The notes beneath the pieces are model-generated. The model ran no database searches and was not told the origin of the DNA. It saw only the letters and a program-made list of their open reading frames with translations. From assembly GCA_018806985.1 (NCBI GenBank), contig JADANN010000341.1:124001-188000 (forward strand): a stretch of DNA of 64,000 nt, read 5' to 3'. Below are positions 33,690-44,541 of the stretch, in pieces. This DNA comes from Angiostrongylus vasorum. Its lineage: Eukaryota; Nematoda; Chromadorea; Rhabditida; Metastrongylidae. Every line of letters starts with the position of its first letter. Position 1 is the first letter of the stretch. A program made the position numbers and the translations under genes.

Positions 33690-35516
33690 TAGGCTTTATC
33701 ATCATCATTATTCTACAAGGATATACATGTTGTATTGCTACATTCTCTTGCTTTGTATTATAGTAATTCAAAGAACTGCTCGGGTCGTGATTTTTGTCGA
33801 ACATGAAACCATTTCGTGAAATTCTCTCCAATCCGAATTCAGTAGATAGTGGATAACAACGTGTTCACAAAGTATCGGTAGGATATGTTGTTATTATCAG
33901 GAAAGTGGTGAGAAGTGTTCTTCTTTCTGCATGAGATAAATGTGATTATATTAGGCAAGTGATGGGAGAAGCTCAAGATCCTTGTATTTAAGCTCCGTTA
34001 GGTAATAGTTCTAACATATTGTTTTCATCTTTTTTCAGAGTGTAGTGGTAGTTCCTGCATTACTTCACAAACGCCGTGCAAATGCCGAGGAAATACGAGG
34101 ATGCATGGTAGATGGTCGACTTTTGTGTGCAATGCAAGCAAAGTATCAGTTTCTCTTATAACTATGCAGCTATGCCGGTATGAGCCGCCAAGCAAATGAA
34201 AAAGGTGTTTTCAATATACAATTTTTATCTACTTCTCATTGTTTTTCACGGCATATATTATTTGAAATGCAGGTACAGTGATGGTGAGATATCTGTCCAA
34301 AGCTGGACTCTAGGCCAGATCGAAATCCGATTACCCTTTCTGGACCTCACGTGTTACGCACGGAACCACTGCTCGCTTTGCGTTTCTCTCGGCCAGTTTT
34401 CTGCTTGGCGGTGCCATCGGCAACCACTCGTCAACGGGAAGGACCTGGCAACGCTTTTTAGCACAAATATGGAGCTATCGTGATATGAGCGCCACTGTAA
34501 TTAGAAGGGTTTTACAATTCATGTGTAGTCATTTTGATATGACCGCGTTCTCTGGGTGAACAAAACAGTCTGTCTCATTTGATACAAGACATCTTTGGGA
34601 GATTAATATCGCTGACTTGATAAATTGGATAGGTCACTCAGAGTTACTCTATAGGCTAAATATGCATTTATTAACCTCTACGGTGTTCGGTGAAGTCAAA
34701 CACATGATCCAAGTCATTACGGATTTTCGTTGTGATGTTGGCTGGTTTGGTTTCACTTTTAACGGTGGGTCTACCAGCAGCATTCACGACGTTTTGGTGA
34801 AGTTGTTAAGAAGTCAGTGTTACTACTCAAATCTGTTTTTGTAACTTATACTCGCAGGATTTCTTGTATCAGCTTTATTTATTCTTCTTTTACTGTTCAG
34901 CACTGTGTCGAAGAATGTTTCACTGAAATGCTTGGTGCTAATCAATCATCGGTTCTTCCTTGATTTCGTCTTCCCACCAGTGGTTTGTGCCGAACAGCAA
35001 GCAACTTTGGTTCCGTGACACATCCGTGAATTCCACCTCTATTTAGGAATTCCCGTAGAAAAGCAACATACGATGATGAGCTCTTCACCTTAGTTACGCT
35101 GTGGGAGCACTCCTAAACGTGGTTCCCAATATAAGTTGTAGTCACTGGACAATCTACAACAACCAAGCTGTATGTCTGGGCATTGCCGAGGGAGATTCTC
35201 ATTAAGAAGGTTACCCTATTCAGAAGATTCGGCTCCACAAGACCACGAAAACGCATGCTGCGAAGATGGGCGGCTGCAGACAATCGATAATGGATCAATC
35301 TGGCTCTGGTGAAGAAGAAGATGTCGATTAAAAATTTCCACAACAATTTCGTGTAAACTGAATCATTTTGCTAATTATGCCATGCACTATTTTAAAAATT
35401 ACAAATACCAGGCCTGCTTTGTTACTAATTAACTACAGATCTATTTTTGGGACATGTTTAAAAAAGAACACGTCAACTCGGTTTGTAGTAATCCCAAGCG
35501 TTACATCTCTAGAGAT
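33690..35516. other. Right-arm non-coding sequence
   Basis: Mirror of 2553-4020, with some sequence only in this arm (33690-33820 and 33890-34190). A worn motif end (GGTGAAGAAGAAGATG, about 35308) pairs with 2740-2770. No coding frame is conserved between the arms. Confidence 0.45.
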
Positions 35517-35782
35517 CTCGGCGTAAGTCAGTCCTTGATGGATGCGCCTTGCGTTCGACATCGTCAAACATCGTTAGCGGTTAATGGAAGCTTATTTGAC
35601 TTGTGTAACGACTTATCGATAACTAGCGATCTACCGAGTCAGTGCAGCTACTTCTCCCAGACAAGATTTGTACCAATTTAACGAACTGGGAAAGATGAAG
35701 GCCTTGGTGAGCTTGGGGCGCGGGATCGCTCCCGTGATTGTTCCAGGGCGCCTCTAGCCATTGCGCTACACGCGCTCTAACC
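35517..35782 (-). mobile_element. tRNA-like SINE, copy 4
   Basis: Minus-strand head AGCGCGTGTAGCGCAATGGC, with A box TAGCGCAATGG fitting the pol III consensus exactly. The B box is worn (GAGCGATCCC). An insertion of about 30 bases interrupts the 3' half (35595-35625). The mirror position in the left arm keeps only the last 85 bases. Confidence 0.6.
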
Positions 35783-36049
35783 AAAACCTTTCTTGAAACA
35801 ATTAGAACTATTTTGTTGATCGTCCTTGTCTTCATCTGTGATTCTTCGGTTTTGTCGTTTTCCTAATTGTTTGTCTGGAGCGGATTACTGACAGTGACAC
35901 CATCCAAATCCCAAATCTTGTGTCCTGACTCACCCTTTCGCGCAGCACAGTTGAGGTGGTATCATTACAAGAACAATTTCTTGCTTCTAGGAAAAGAGCT
36001 CGAATAGTCCCTTTTAACCAAGATATCGACATTCAGAGGTTTAAGTAAG

Positions 36050-36262
36050 AGCGTTACTGTTGAATAATCACTTTGCTATTGCGAACAAGTGAATTTTTCA
36101 TTTGTAAAACTTCGAACTGGAGAAATGCAACGCTTGTCTTCAACGTGAATTTATATCGAATGGATGTGAATAAGGATAAAAATGATTGTCGTATCCACAC
36201 CTGATCTTAAGCGATTCTTCACCGAAAAAAATAGCATAATAACTATTTTCCCCAAATAGTTC
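36050..36262 (+). mobile_element. Solo Penelope-like 3' tail
   Basis: Matches 15390-15600 (plus) and 60-285 (minus): GTTGAATAATCA, GCGAACAAG, TTTGTAAAACTTCGAACTGG, GGATGTGAATAAGGAT, CACACCTGATCTTAAGCGAT. It has no coding sequence, and the hammerhead part is absent. It lies where the mirror of Penelope copy A would be. Confidence 0.7.
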
Positions 36263-36854
36263 CTATTCTCTATGATATCGCACGTTTCCGATAGTTGGTA
36301 GCCCTCTCCCAGACACTGTGTGTGTGTGCCTCAGCTTGCCGCATTTCAGTGCTCCCGTGTTCGCTCAAGTGCTTCGCTTGCATCCGTTCACCTAACTGGA
36401 TATCATCACATTGTTATTATTGCATTGTTATTACTGCTATAAACTGTTTATAACCCGAACTCGAGGTTGTTAGGGCCGTTGGAGGAAAAAGTCCCGTGTG
36501 GCAAACTCATGCAAAGTCGAACATTCCATTTATAGTTGGCGGAAGAGAGAAAAAATCCGAACAACTACTACTCTATACTCCACTGGGCGTCGGAATGCAA
36601 TCGAATTGGTTTTTTATTTGAAGAAGCTTCGATGGGCATTGCATATGCTTTTTCCGGCCTCTGAGTTCGACAATGGTTGCTGCTGTTTTCTCTTTGAGAT
36701 CTTTTTTTATCGCCTCTTTGCACTACATTGCAACCGGACGTGAGTTCACGACTGTCTGTAGCTCGTACGATTCCACGCTGTCGTATCAGCTTGAATGCTT
36801 CTGGAGATAGACTTCTCTTGGTGACTTTTCAACGCTCAGTTTTCATTGCGTGAA
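36263..36854. other. Stretch apparently single-copy in this window
   Basis: I find no second copy of this roughly 590-base stretch elsewhere in the window. It contains a short GT run (about 36320-36332), TTATTATTGCATTGTTATTA and a frame at 36498-36743 of 81 codons. That frame has no recognisable motif, so I do not call a gene. Confidence 0.4.
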
Positions 36855-36860
36855 CGCGAA

Positions 36861-37132
36861 GATAGGGAAGGCGCAGCTGTCAAAGGTGCCCTGAAACACA
36901 TACGTGGAATCGATTCCCGCACCCATGGCCCACCAAGCCTTCCATCCCTCAGCGGTGGGCAAATTGGTACCAGACTTATCTGGGATGATAGCACCACTGG
37001 CTTGTTACACCGGTAAACCACCGCGAGTCTTTGTAAAGGCCAGATATGGATTCAAGCACCTCGAAACGATGCTTAATGAAGTCGAATGCATGGCGCATCC
37101 CTCAGGGATTGATCAACGCCAAAAACTTTCTT
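36861..37132 (+). mobile_element. tRNA-like SINE, copy 5
   Basis: The head is worn: A box AGGCGCAGCTG (36869-36879), B box AATCGATTC (36908-36916). The body is intact: AAATTGGTACCAGACTTATC, ACACCGGTAAACCACCGCGA and GAATGCATGGCGCATCCCTC. It ends CAACGCCAAAAAC with a T-rich tail. Confidence 0.65.
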
Positions 37133-37279
37133 CTTTACTTTTAACGCGAAGCTGTTTAATGAGCAGATCGTATTTCTCTTCGATGTTATCAAGAATGGCA
37201 TGTTCCTAGCAGTCGTCCAATAAGCTGGTTAAATCCCTACTTATGCTAGCCACTTCCACCTTCTGTCATATTATAAACT

Positions 37280-38935
37280 AAAAAGAGGATGGATAAGTTG
37301 TACCACCGATACTTCCTTCCGAAATCCGACATGACATTTCTTCGATGAAAAATAGAACAGCACCAGGTCCAGACAGGATAAGAAGATATGAACCCCTGAA
37401 GAACCTTTCGCCAGTCTTCATAAACATACGGCTTGGCTGTTCACACGTTCCTGTCCGAATGCAAAGTCCCTATTCAGTGGACGATTAGCAAGACCGTACT
37501 ATTGTTCAATAAGGAGTGAATTCTATGATACCGGCAACCACCGCACTAGCTGGTTACCATCTGTCGTCTACAACCATTTCTCTGCAGTTATCCTAAACGG
37601 GAGTTAACAGAACACTAGGCGAAGGATAGCCATGTAATCAAGCGACGTTTCGACAGGGGTTCAGCGCGGGAGGCCACGTACACGCAGTGACAAGACTCCT
37701 TGAAGTATCGCGAGAGTACAACAGACGCCTCTGTCTCGCTTTCATCGATTTAAAGAATGCTATTCAATTAGTTGAGATAGAGGCAGTCATGGGAACGCTT
37801 TACGGCCAAGGCGTCCGTAGTCAGTAAATAAAACTTTTTTGTGAACTGTTTAAAATTTTACAACCAAGATGTCACTATTCTGCAATGATGTTAACATCTA
37901 CACCGTCAAAAGAGGGGTTAGACAAGCGACACTCTCTCGCCACACTTATTTACCGCTATCAACGAAATCGTCGTGCAAATACTGGAATGGGACGATATGG
38001 AAGTGAAAATCGATGGTCGGCAGTTACACCATCTTTACTTTGTAGATGACATTGTTCTTATAACACCAGCCATTAACCAAAGTGGAACGAATGCTTGCTG
38101 ACTTTGATGAAGCCTCTAGAAAGATTGGTCCCCTACTAAATCTAGCAAAATCGGTGTTCATGAGTAATGGATTTGTCTAGTACATCACATTAATGCTCAG
38201 TCAGATAAATATCTCCGAATGCTCTAGTTGCGTCCATGTAGGTTAAGAAATCAACATGATGATCGAATTAGCTCCAGAGTTAAGCAGGGAACAGCGAGCG
38301 GTATGGGGAGCTTCCAAGAGCATCGAGGATGTAGTGAGGAGAACAAAGAACACCCGACTCTGTATCCAAGTTTTGGACTCCGCGATTCCTCCTGCCTTAA
38401 TGAATGCGTCAGGAGCCTGGTCGCTCGCTAAAAAGGATAAAATACCACTTTGTGTTATTAAACGTGTAGTCGAAGGGTCGTTGATAGGTGTATCCCGTTT
38501 CACGCAAGTTATGGAAAGGATCCGAAGCTTCGATCTACTTTGGTGGTTAAAAATCAAAGAAGCCGTTCTATAAGCCAAATTGCCGAGGATGAAATGAACC
38601 GGGTACGTAACGCGTATTAATCGATGGATAAGGGCCATTAGTGACTTTATATTCAAACGTGCTACACGAAGACCATCAACTCAACGGGAACAGTTCCTCT
38701 CGAAAAACCTAGGGAAAACGATATAATGTTCAGCGACTCCCTACATCGAGCAAAACTCACTGGACTCATGTTACGCGAGACAGCGAGAGATGGAAGATTT
38801 TTGAGGCCCTTTCTAATTACTCGACAATCAAAAGATAAGAAGTGGTGCAAGTGAAGTACAAGTGAAGGGATGGGTAACGCAGTGGAAGTGGTCCTATTCA
38901 TCGCGATGGAAAACGCTCTAACGTGAAATGAATTC
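37280..38935 (+). mobile_element. RTE-type LINE, long decayed fragment
   Basis: The longest LINE piece. In shifting plus-strand frames: APGPDRIRRYEPLKNLSPVF, ATTALAGYHLSST (NYRPI region), FRQGFSAGGHVHAVTRLLEV, CLAFIDLKNAIQLVEIEAVM, RQATLSRHTYLPLST (shifted QGDTLSP region), WDDMEVKIDGRQLHHLYFVD then DIVLI (the YADD-box equivalent, FVDD), and after 38250 ELAPELSREQRAVWGASKSI and VIKRVVEGSLIGVSRFTQV. This order from RT finger to C-terminal region is that of RTE elements. Many stops and shifts are present and the endonuclease part is missing, so it is dead. Confidence 0.8.
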
Positions 38936-39697
38936 ATTCACAATCACACATTGGTAGCAGGTCTGCAAGGAGAACCGGGTGTGAACATCATTCAACAGCT
39001 CTCTTAAAGAAGATAGAACTCTACAACTGTCAAGCAGCAACCGAACTCATGTGCGAAAAGTTCGGAGACTTCTGTGGATGACGGATGCGTTGAAATGAAT
39101 CAAATGTTGGAACTGCTATGATCCCTTTAGTATCTAAGAAGATACATAAAGCAGTTGCCTGAGTGACACCAATAGGATGCTTTATTTGCAAGTAATATTA
39201 TCATTTTTGTATAAATTAGACCTGGAAATAATTGTAACGTCATATTAATGCGTTTAAGTCATTAATTATCGGACACACGTCTGCGAAGGAACAAAGCTTA
39301 TCAAACGGCATGGTCCTGGTCCAGAGCTCTTACATAAGGTTATTTCAGCCATTTTACGAGATCTTACTCTTTAAAAAAACTAACATACTCTTAATGAGAA
39401 GCTGTGGAAGTCAGCGCGGCGACAAACATTCGAATCCCCACCATCATACTTTGCTTACACAAACATTTTAATAACCCATCTTCACATGCGAATTCCAGAA
39501 ATTCTACTATTTGCTTCATTGTCTTAACATTGGTAGTACTCATATGGGAGTTCGACAGAACGTTGGCAGCTCGGAGCAAGCCCCCAAATCAGGGAATCTT
39601 TTGGAAAAGCAGGACACCTGGTGCAATGTATATTCATACTGAGAAAGCTGTTGATCGCAGAAAATCAGTTAATACTAGCTGTTTTTTCTTGTATATA

Positions 39698-39699
39698 TG

Positions 39700-39730
<31 letters not shown>

Positions 39731-39736
39731 TATATG
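39698..39736. repeat. (TA)n microsatellite
   Basis: An almost pure TA run with two interrupting bases, directly next to the family Y palindrome. The other family Y copies have only CATATATG at this point, so the run expanded from the palindrome's own TATA edge. Confidence 0.9.
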
Positions 39737-39755
39737 TGTTGAAATCAACACATAT
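39732..39755. other. Family Y palindrome, extended form
   Basis: ATATGTGTTGA-AA-TCAACACATAT, an 11-base inverted repeat. It has two more base pairs (GT/AC) than the copy at 46421-46440, inserted symmetrically in both arms. Confidence 0.7.
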
Positions 39756-40001
39756 CAGATCGTACGAGTTGGAATTGACCTCAACCATTTTAAAAGCGTG
39801 TCGAAATCAGGTCGTAGGTAATAAAGCTCGATGTCAAGTCGATTCCCTTTCGGTGCAAAGAGAACTTTTGCCCATATAGACAATTCAACTATTGTGTGAA
39901 AATCAAGAGTTTAGGGCTTTCCGAAAACCATGTCAATATGTATCAAGGCGCACTTACCTTCATTTGTAATCTAACACGTGGTTGTTAACAATCATTTATT
40001 C

Positions 40002-40036
40002 GGTTAACGTTTCAACATCATCGCCTTCCTCAGTTA
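40002..40036 (-). ncRNA. Hammerhead-like motif, degenerate
   Basis: Minus strand CTGAGGA, GAAA, ACGT and GTT are all present, but stem I no longer pairs (TAA against AACC). Confidence 0.5.
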
Positions 40037-40556
40037 GAGCAGGTTGGAATCGATGATCCAGAGCCATTCGTCACCACGTATGTGGGTTCTCGTTGTCGTA
40101 TCGAATCGAAATCCTCTTCACGAGAATACAGTTCGAATGAATTACCTTCACTTATACGCCAAAGGTGTTTTTAAGATTCTTTGTAACCAACGATCCTTCT
40201 TTGATTTTTTTCCTTTTTTCTTTTTATGTTCAACATACTCCACAGTTCGTTTGAAAAATGCTTTTTTCGAATTTTGTCCAATCTATGAATTAGAAAGACT
40301 GGATAAAGACCAGATCTGCATTTTAGTAGTGAAGAAACATCGAATAGCAGATTTTCTGGTGTCACCATCTGAAGATTTGAAATGTTGCTGAGTGGATAAA
40401 GGCAGCAAGCATTGAAATCATTTATTTGCAATTGTGCCATAGATATAAAAACAAATAGAACTTCGCGAAGACTCCCACTACCGGGGGTTTGCGTTAAGCT
40501 GTCAAATATTGCTTGACTTATGCGGCCTTTCTGGATTATCGTTAGATACCATAGGC
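40037..40556. other. Sequence after the hammerhead motif, non-coding
   Basis: The stretch 40040-40260 matches 46720-46930 and 58200-58400 (words cgatgtgggttc and cgaatgaa), the usual companion of family Y motifs. The stretch 40300-40550 matches 22840-23100 and 58540-58580 (gcctttctggattatcgttaga). Confidence 0.5.
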
Positions 40557-40975
40557 AGCTGCGGTCCAAAGTTTTGCAAATATCTCAGCTTCGTTGAAGT
40601 TACATTTCGCAATATACCCTGCCTTTAAAAAGAGTAGGCAGTAAATAAAAAGGTTAAAATTATGATTATAACTATAGCCTCAGCTTAACTACGTTCAATG
40701 CCGATTTGCGCTTCCCAGATCAATCCCGTTGACGGGTGAATGCTGATGGCAAAAGATCGATAGAACTAGCTGAGATACAGGCGAAACGAAGGACCCGCAT
40801 GGTGGTGGTGAAAGCGTTACTCTCCGGAAAGGACAATAGCGCGTTCGTTGCCCACCATAGGCAGCTGCGGTCCAGAGTTTTGCAAATATCTCAGCTTTGT
40901 AGAGGTTATATTTCGCAATATAAACCCTGCAATTAAAAAGAGTAGGCAGTAAATAAAAAGGTTAAAATTTAAAAC
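40557..40975 (-). repeat. Family Z tandem repeat (about 1.4 units, period 306)
   Basis: The 110-base piece ataggcagctgcggtcca...aaaaaggttaaaatt occurs at 40551-40660 and again at 40857-40970, 306 bases later. The two pieces are nearly identical, making this the youngest-looking family Z array. Confidence 0.75.
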
Positions 40976-41165
40976 ACTCTTAGTGAAAAACAATGCAAGA
41001 AAGTGCAATGACAAACATTCGAATCACCCACTACTCTTCATACTTTCCTTACACCAACATTTTAATAACCCATCTGTACACGCGAGTTTCAGCAGTTCTA
41101 CTATTCGCTTCATTGGCTAGATGCTATCACTAGCAGCATTCGTACGGGAGTTCGGTAGAAGGTTG
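40976..41165 (-). repeat. Family Y fragment truncating a gene copy
   Basis: Matches 46100-46230 and 57560-57720 (acaccaacattttaataaccc, gttctactattcgcttcattg). Its right edge at about 41165 falls inside what should be intron 1 of the gene copy at 41786-41885. The missing exons 2-5 were therefore lost or replaced here. Confidence 0.55.
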
Positions 41166-41785
41166 AGTATGTAGGTAATATCGCTATTGTGAAACTGCTT
41201 GTATGCCTGCTATTTATAACATAAATGGCGGCATTCTTCTTAGCAGTAGTTATGTATTTCCCTTCTATTTTTTTGTCCTAGTCATTCACTCGTTTCGTTA
41301 CTCAGAAAAGCGCTGCAATTCTTAAATGAGACGAAGTAATAGTGACGACCAGAACACAGAAGAAAAAACACTGAGCTTCTCATTTTGTTTCGCAGTGGAG
41401 GTTGGGATTATCAGTTCTTAAGGATGGGAACAATCCACTGTTTGCTTTAAAAATTGACAGCTTAGATGTTCTATTTTATAATAGCATTTACAACAAACTT
41501 GCTCGAAATGCTAATGTGAATAAATTATGAATACCTTTGGCCTAATGGAAGACTGAAGATTTCAAGCGTTTTTAGTTTTCGAATGCGACACACTTAGTGC
41601 ATACCGAAGACGAGGTGAGGATCATTTATGGACAATGGTGATGTGTTCAAATTCTACAAATTTTCGTCCTTGAAGGGAATTTTGAAGACAATGGTCTGCC
41701 ATTTCCAGAGCATGTGCTTCTTTTTCAGCATCAAAAATGTAGACAAGACTGTTTCCTAGAAAACAGCATTTATTTTACTCGATGC

Positions 41786-41885
41786 CTTGACCAGATCGTA
41801 TTTGGCCATATTCTAACGCTGGTGAGACCACGAAAAGTAGACATATCACAAATGTCAACTCCACTAGAGTTTTTGAGCTTGTCAT
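41786..41885 (-). pseudogene. Lone first exon of the secreted-protein family
   Basis: The minus strand encodes MTSSKTLVELTFVICLLFVV followed by SPALEYGQIRSGQ and the phase-1 G. The signal peptide is good, but the CGQ cysteine of the intact gene is replaced (EYGQ), and the donor reads GC instead of GT. Intron 1 runs on to about 41200 (words shared with 25250-25330). Then a family Y fragment begins and exon 2 is missing. The upstream block is present (41981-42029). Not functional as a full gene. Confidence 0.75.
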
Positions 41886-43449
41886 GCTTTCGCTAAAGTT
41901 GTCGATAGTTACCAATTCTTGGAAGAAGAAAGCTGAAAGGAGTTTGTTTGTTAAGAGCAGTTGGTAAAGACGAAAAGAATGTCGTGTCACTGCCATTCGA
42001 TATTCACTTACGGGACAAGTAATATCGTTTCTTAGAGCGCTGAATTAAAATTCGAAACAAAGCCGTTAAATCGTAAAAAAGACAGAGGAACACAAAATTG
42101 CTTTCGAGACTCGATCACAAGCGATTGAATGTCAATGTGCTTTCGCGTGCTGTAAATTAACACGAAAACCAATCACATACTGTAAATTGTCATTGACCAC
42201 CATTATTTGGGAATATGCAGGTGGTCATTTCTGCAACTGAGCATGGGCATTATACGTTGATGACAAGTCTGGGAGATTCGGACAACCGTGCCGAGAGAGC
42301 TTTGCGGATTCCTTATAAATTTCCCTCACCACTGTTCGAATCCTCCAAAGTGTGTGTACGATTTTGAATGGGACGAAGGTTTCATTCACAACTGAAAAAA
42401 GGAGAAAAATCTCTGCGTGGACTAATCTAAGTGTTTTGAACTTAAAAAGTCAGAATCAATCACCTTAAGTACGTTTCCAATAGAAATGTCACACTTGACG
42501 CTGCCCCTTCGATGGGAACTCTCATCATAACGGGAAAGACTCAAATTTATATAAATGTATTATTAAATGGCATTAGTTCTAAAAGGCTGAGAAATTTATA
42601 TAGATTAGGAAGGGCTTCTGTGCTACTCATCGTAATGAAATTAAGGTACCATGCATCTTCTTGCAACTAATAATATCTGTGGGAGTACTTAAATAAAGGG
42701 AGTTGTTGTGAGCTCTTCATGACGGAGTCATTTGAAGACGAATAGAGACGCCTTTTCAAGTATGCTGGAAGTAAAGCGTTATGGGCAACAGGATTTCTAA
42801 TTACGCTTTTATACTGCAATAACGTGGAATTAGACGAGAATGTTTTAATACCACCTATTCCCCACTGAAGTGGAGAACACCGTGGATTACAAGATGTAAT
42901 GTGAAGTGAGTCCGGAAACGAATGTTTTTTGTCTTTATCGGTATTCTCGAAAGCTCTAGAATGCTTGCAAGAACAACTTTTTCCCTACATTGATAAAATT
43001 TCTATGGTTATCCATTCTTTACACATATTCAATAAACATTTGAATAAAATGCAAAGTTAATACAATAGACAGCTTCCTTCATCTAGCCCGAAGAAATCGC
43101 GAATGTATGGGATGTGATGAACTCAGAAGTCATACTTCTTTAAACTTATCGTTTTTTCCAGTGGATTCTGTCATCATGTCATGTCGTGATGAAGCTCACC
43201 AAAATCTTGTATAACGCGCACAATTCCCGTAAGGGAATTGATTCCAAGGAATTCAGCTCAAGAATGCGGTGGTACTCCACATGATTTTCAAGAGTCTTTC
43301 AATACCCACTTAATAAAAAGATGTTAATATGAATAGACAGCAGTCTTTCTTCAAGCAGTGGAAATTTGTTGTTACGCATGGTAAACTGTAATAAATTTCA
43401 AGAGCGCATCTTCAAGTGGTTTGAAACAAGAAAACAGAATTGGAAACTA
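41886..43449 (-). repeat. Gene-upstream region of the 41.9-kb copy
   Basis: Contains the promoter-proximal block and the distal upstream blocks (42185-42720), which match 51100-51720 and 61550-62170 directly and 21800-22320 in reverse. The stretch 42850-43090 mirrors 21420-21640. The stretch 43200-43440 matches 59800-60010, the flank of exon 3. No other gene seen. Confidence 0.55.
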
Positions 43450-43608
43450 GCCGTTAATTTGAATATTTCGCCCAGCTGGATTGACGAGCAAATTATCGCG
43501 GTGAAGTGGAGAATAATTGGTTTGTACAGTAATCTGGGCCAAAATGGCAGATACCACATCAGGAAAGAAGCCAGCGCAACGACTTCGTTCCTCCAGTACA
43601 TCAATCAC
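43450..43608 (-). pseudogene. Orphan third exon of the secreted-protein family
   Basis: Minus strand: acceptor TTTCTACAG, then VIDVLEERSRCAGFFPDVVS, AILAQITVQTNYSPLHRDNL and LVNPAG. It corresponds to residues 83-133 of the intact gene. The cysteine of LQCDN is replaced (LHRDN), the donor has become GC, and no other exon lies within 1.5 kb on either side. Sequence to its left matches 59800-60010, so it came from a whole-gene copy. Confidence 0.75.
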
Positions 43609-43689
43609 CTGTAGAAACCCACTTGAAATTGATGTGATCTGCACTAGCTCTACCAAGAAATACGAAGGAAGTGCTGCAACATATAAAAC

Positions 43690-44430
43690 TCCTGACTAAA
43701 ATACTCATGACTAAAAAACCTTGATTTCATTTCAAAGGCGTCATTAACTTTGTTTCAATGTCGTCATCTCACTTTATACATATTTAATGAACATTTGTTT
43801 ATATTGCAAAGCCATTTCAACAGATATCCTGTTTCGTATAGCCAGAGAAATTCCGAATGTGAAAAGACTGGATGATCGAGGAAGTCAGATTTCTTTGAAT
43901 TTATCATTTTTCCCAGTCTTTTTCACGTTTTCACGACGACCATGTTTCCTATCCACTTTTTAGTGTGCGATTTACGAAAACATATTTATGGTCGGCGCTA
44001 AAGCTAAGGTGGCTGTTACCCAGAAATTCTTTAATACTGCACAGTTAGAGGGAATGTTGCCTTATTTGGGCAATTATTTTCGTTCGGCATTGGAAAGGTG
44101 TATTGCTGTCCAAGAGGTTAGAGATAAGAAATACAAAATAATGCGGAATGTTTAAATAAGCACTAGAATCATCTCCAGAACCATGCCAAAAGTAAAGAGA
44201 AGATTTGTGTTCTATTAGGCAGCGAGAAAGATAATTTCCAATTCTGATCGTTTCCTTATTATTTCTTTCATTTTTGTGACGAAACTTTTGTCACCAAGCA
44301 GCGTGCTTACTTGTTATATAAGGGATGGTATACAATCTTTTACTTCGGCCCAGGGTCACCTAACCCCTAAAATTCAAAGCGCAGCACCTGCAGAACTCCT
44401 CTACACAATTTAAGACTTTTCTACTTCGGA
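43690..44430 (+). repeat. Block B, partial copy
   Basis: Matches 27370-28030: gattggatgatcg-type words, TTTCCCAGTCTTTTTCACG, CCAAGAGGTTAGAGATAAG and the repeat W word cagcacctgcagaactcc near 44385. It lacks the SINE and the left half seen in the other units. Confidence 0.6.
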
Positions 44431-44506
44431 ATTTTAAGAATATTTCGAAAAAAAGTGAGTCTTCTGAAAAGCCAACACTAGGTTAAAAATAAAAACAGTT
44501 TGTTTT

Positions 44507-44541
44507 GCTAAGGTTTCGGCACCTTCTACTTCTTCAGAGCC
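44507..44541 (-). ncRNA. Hammerhead motif with intact core
   Basis: Minus strand: stem I GGCT/AGC, CTGAAGA, a weak hairpin, GAAA, then ACCT where most copies have ACGT, triplet CTT. The catalytic bases are all present, but the second stem III pair is lost (C opposite C). Confidence 0.52.

Larger units (their letters stand above)
25940..35950 (-). repeat. Right arm of the long imperfect inverted repeat (partner 2300-11880)
   Basis: Counterpart of the left arm; see the block list there. Features present only in this arm are extra block B sequence (27390-28370), a 103-base tandem duplication (33482-33686) and the 5' part of a SINE (35622-35782). Confidence 0.8.
38936..40001 (-). repeat. Family Y repeat copy with flanks
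   Basis: The stretch 39230-39600 matches 57350-57740 in the same orientation and 17080-17420 in reverse. The end carries a (TA)n tract and the family palindrome (39732-39755), then DNA ending in a worn hammerhead motif at 40002-40036. The stretch 38936-39100 shows nothing I recognise. Confidence 0.5.
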
